From assembly GCA_013298215.1 (NCBI GenBank), contig JAAFKE010000005.1, positions 1 through 64,000 of the forward strand: a stretch of DNA of 64,000 bases. The letters are read 5' to 3'. Position numbers and translations under genes: made by a program. Numbering within the stretch: the stretch's first letter is position 1; each line of letters starts with the position of its first letter. Below the pieces are notes generated by a model. It saw only the letters and a list, made by a program, of their open reading frames with translations, did not search any database and was not told the origin of the DNA. Shown here piece by piece: positions 62,919-64,000 of this stretch. The stretch comes from Cytophagales bacterium (GTDB lineage: Bacteria > Bacteroidota > Bacteroidia > Cytophagales > Spirosomataceae).

Positions 62919-64000
62919 ATGAAAGTCAATCTGCACCAGCAAGAATCTTTTGAACGCCGCCACCACGGGCAAAGCCAAGCCGCCATGCAAACCATGTTGC
63001 AGACCGTTGGGGTGGCTACCTTAGACGAACTCATTGACCAGACCATACCCGCTGCCATTCGCCTGCAAGCACCCATGCACCTGCCCGAGGCCATGTCTGA
63101 GCGCCAGTTTTTGGACAACTTTAAGCAGTTGGCGGCTCAAAATCAGGTGTTTAAGTCTTTTATTGGAACGGGCTACCACGACACCATCACGCCAAATGTA
63201 ATACTGCGGAATATTCTCGAAAACCCCGCTTGGTACACCGCCTACACGCCCTACCAAGCCGAAATTGCGCAGGGACGTTTAGAAATGCTGCTCAATTTCC
63301 AGACGATGGTGATTGACTTGACTGGCATGGAGATTGCCAACGCCTCGCTCTTGGACGAATCTACGGCCGCCGCCGAAGCCATGACGATGTTCCACAGTGT
63401 GCGGGTGGCAGCCAAGAAAAATGCCGACACCTTCTTTGTGTCGGAGCTTTGCCATCCTCAAACAATAGATTTAATAAAAACCCGCGCCACTCCCCTCAAT
63501 ATCAAGGTAGTGGTTGGTTGCCACCAAAAAATAGACATCACCGATGAGTCAATCTTCGGTGCGCTGTTGCAATACCCAGCCACCAACGGCGAGGTATATG
63601 ACTACACCGACATGATTGCTGCCGCCCACGAACAAAACGTTTTTGTGATCGTGGCCGCCGACCTACTGAGCCTCACGCTCCTCAAAGCACCAGGCCAGAT
63701 GGGTGCCGATGCGGTGGTGGGTTCGGCGCAGCGTTTTGGTGTGCCAATGGGATACGGCGGCCCGCACGCGGCATTTTTTGCCACCAAAGATGCTTTTAAA
63801 CGCCAAATGCCAGGGCGTATTATTGGCGTTTCGATAGACGCGCAGGGAAACCGCGCCCTGCGAATGGCTCTTCAAACGCGCGAGCAGCACATTCGGCGCG
63901 AGAAAGCAACCTCTAATATTTGCACCGCCCAGGTGCTGCTGTCGGTTATGGCGGCGGCCTACGGCGTTTACCACGGCCCAGACGGCCTCAAAGCCATCGC
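62919..64000 (+). CDS. gcvP: Glycine dehydrogenase (P-protein), 5' part
   Basis: An open frame from ATG 62919 to the window end (360 codons, no stop). It begins [17 protein letters not shown] and continues [63 protein letters not shown] in parts, [19 protein letters not shown] and [28 protein letters not shown]. These are characteristic of the GcvP N-terminal half, which decarboxylates glycine with PLP in the glycine cleavage system. The catalytic PLP lysine lies in the missing C-terminal half. No other gcv gene is in the window. Confidence 0.95.
   Translation, partial: MKVNLHQQESFERRHHGQSQAAMQTMLQTVGVATLDELIDQTIPAAIRLQAPMHLPEAMSERQFLDNFKQLAAQNQVFKSFIGTGYHDTITPNVILRNILENPAWYTAYTPYQAEIAQGRLEMLLNFQTMVIDLTGMEIANASLLDESTAAAEAMTMFHSVRVAAKKNADTFFVSELCHPQTIDLIKTRATPLNIKVVVGCHQKIDITDESIFGALLQYPATNGEVYDYTDMIAAAHEQNVFVIVAADLLSLTLLKAPGQMGADAVVGSAQRFGVPMGYGGPHAAFFATKDAFKRQMPGRIIGVSIDAQGNRALRMALQTREQHIRREKATSNICTAQVLLSVMAAAYGVYHGPDGLKAI

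Overview
The window reads as chromosomal DNA from a Bacteroidota bacterium, most likely of the order Cytophagales (Spirosomaceae/Cytophagaceae-like). The signs are a PorZ protein with a type IX secretion sorting tail, a TonB receptor paired with DUF4249, a DUF5777 barrel protein, many signal-peptide and lipoprotein genes, near absence of Shine-Dalgarno sequences, and several promoters of the Bacteroidota type (TTG, 19-20 bases, TAnnTTTG). The species cannot be named from the sequence alone.

Layout. 1-5.5 kb: the last codons of a possible transposase, an ECF sigma / anti-sigma / outer-membrane protein operon, a Tat-exported Gfo/Idh oxidoreductase, and a repeat-rich stretch around a small lipoprotein gene. 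5.5-8.3 kb: rdgB, a thiolase, rpmB (L28) and a GtrA-like membrane protein. 8.6-10.1 kb: an AhpD-like protein with the radical SAM enzyme ArsS, a two-gene arsenosugar cassette. 10.3-14.1 kb: tdk overlapping porZ, divergent from tatC. 14.3-15.5 kb: an A+T-rich pair of DUF6978 and DUF1828/1829 genes, probably acquired. 15.7-20.1 kb: a DUF1080/PA14 secreted protein, nrdB and a DUF58 protein. 20.2-22.1 kb: an A+T-rich restriction-modification pair that closely resembles EcoRI. 22.3-26.2 kb: a Rieske / DUF5777 / YceI cluster, a CaiB-type CoA-transferase and a GNAT acetyltransferase.

26.3-31.5 kb: the rimP-nusA-infB operon with a good promoter. 31.7-36.4 kb: UDP-glucose dehydrogenase and UDP-glucuronate decarboxylase (UDP-xylose supply), fumC and a DMT transporter. 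36.4-46 kb: a DEAD-box helicase, an MsbA-like ABC exporter, a DegT aminotransferase, a TetR regulator, a vWA-like lipoprotein and Lon. 45.9-52.5 kb: an S41 protease / SMP-30 / TonB receptor / DUF4249 run and a TauE/SafE permease. 52.6-64 kb: a tiny secreted ORF, a large OmpA protein with an internal duplication, ndk, an RsmB-type rRNA methyltransferase, dxr, asnS, a second DegT aminotransferase with a glycosyltransferase, and the 5' part of gcvP, cut by the window end.

Most of the window is housekeeping or ordinary envelope biology. The accessory parts are the EcoRI-like system, the DUF6978/DUF1828 pair, the ArsS cassette and two families of short intergenic repeats. I saw no rRNA or tRNA genes, no CRISPR array and no complete insertion sequence.
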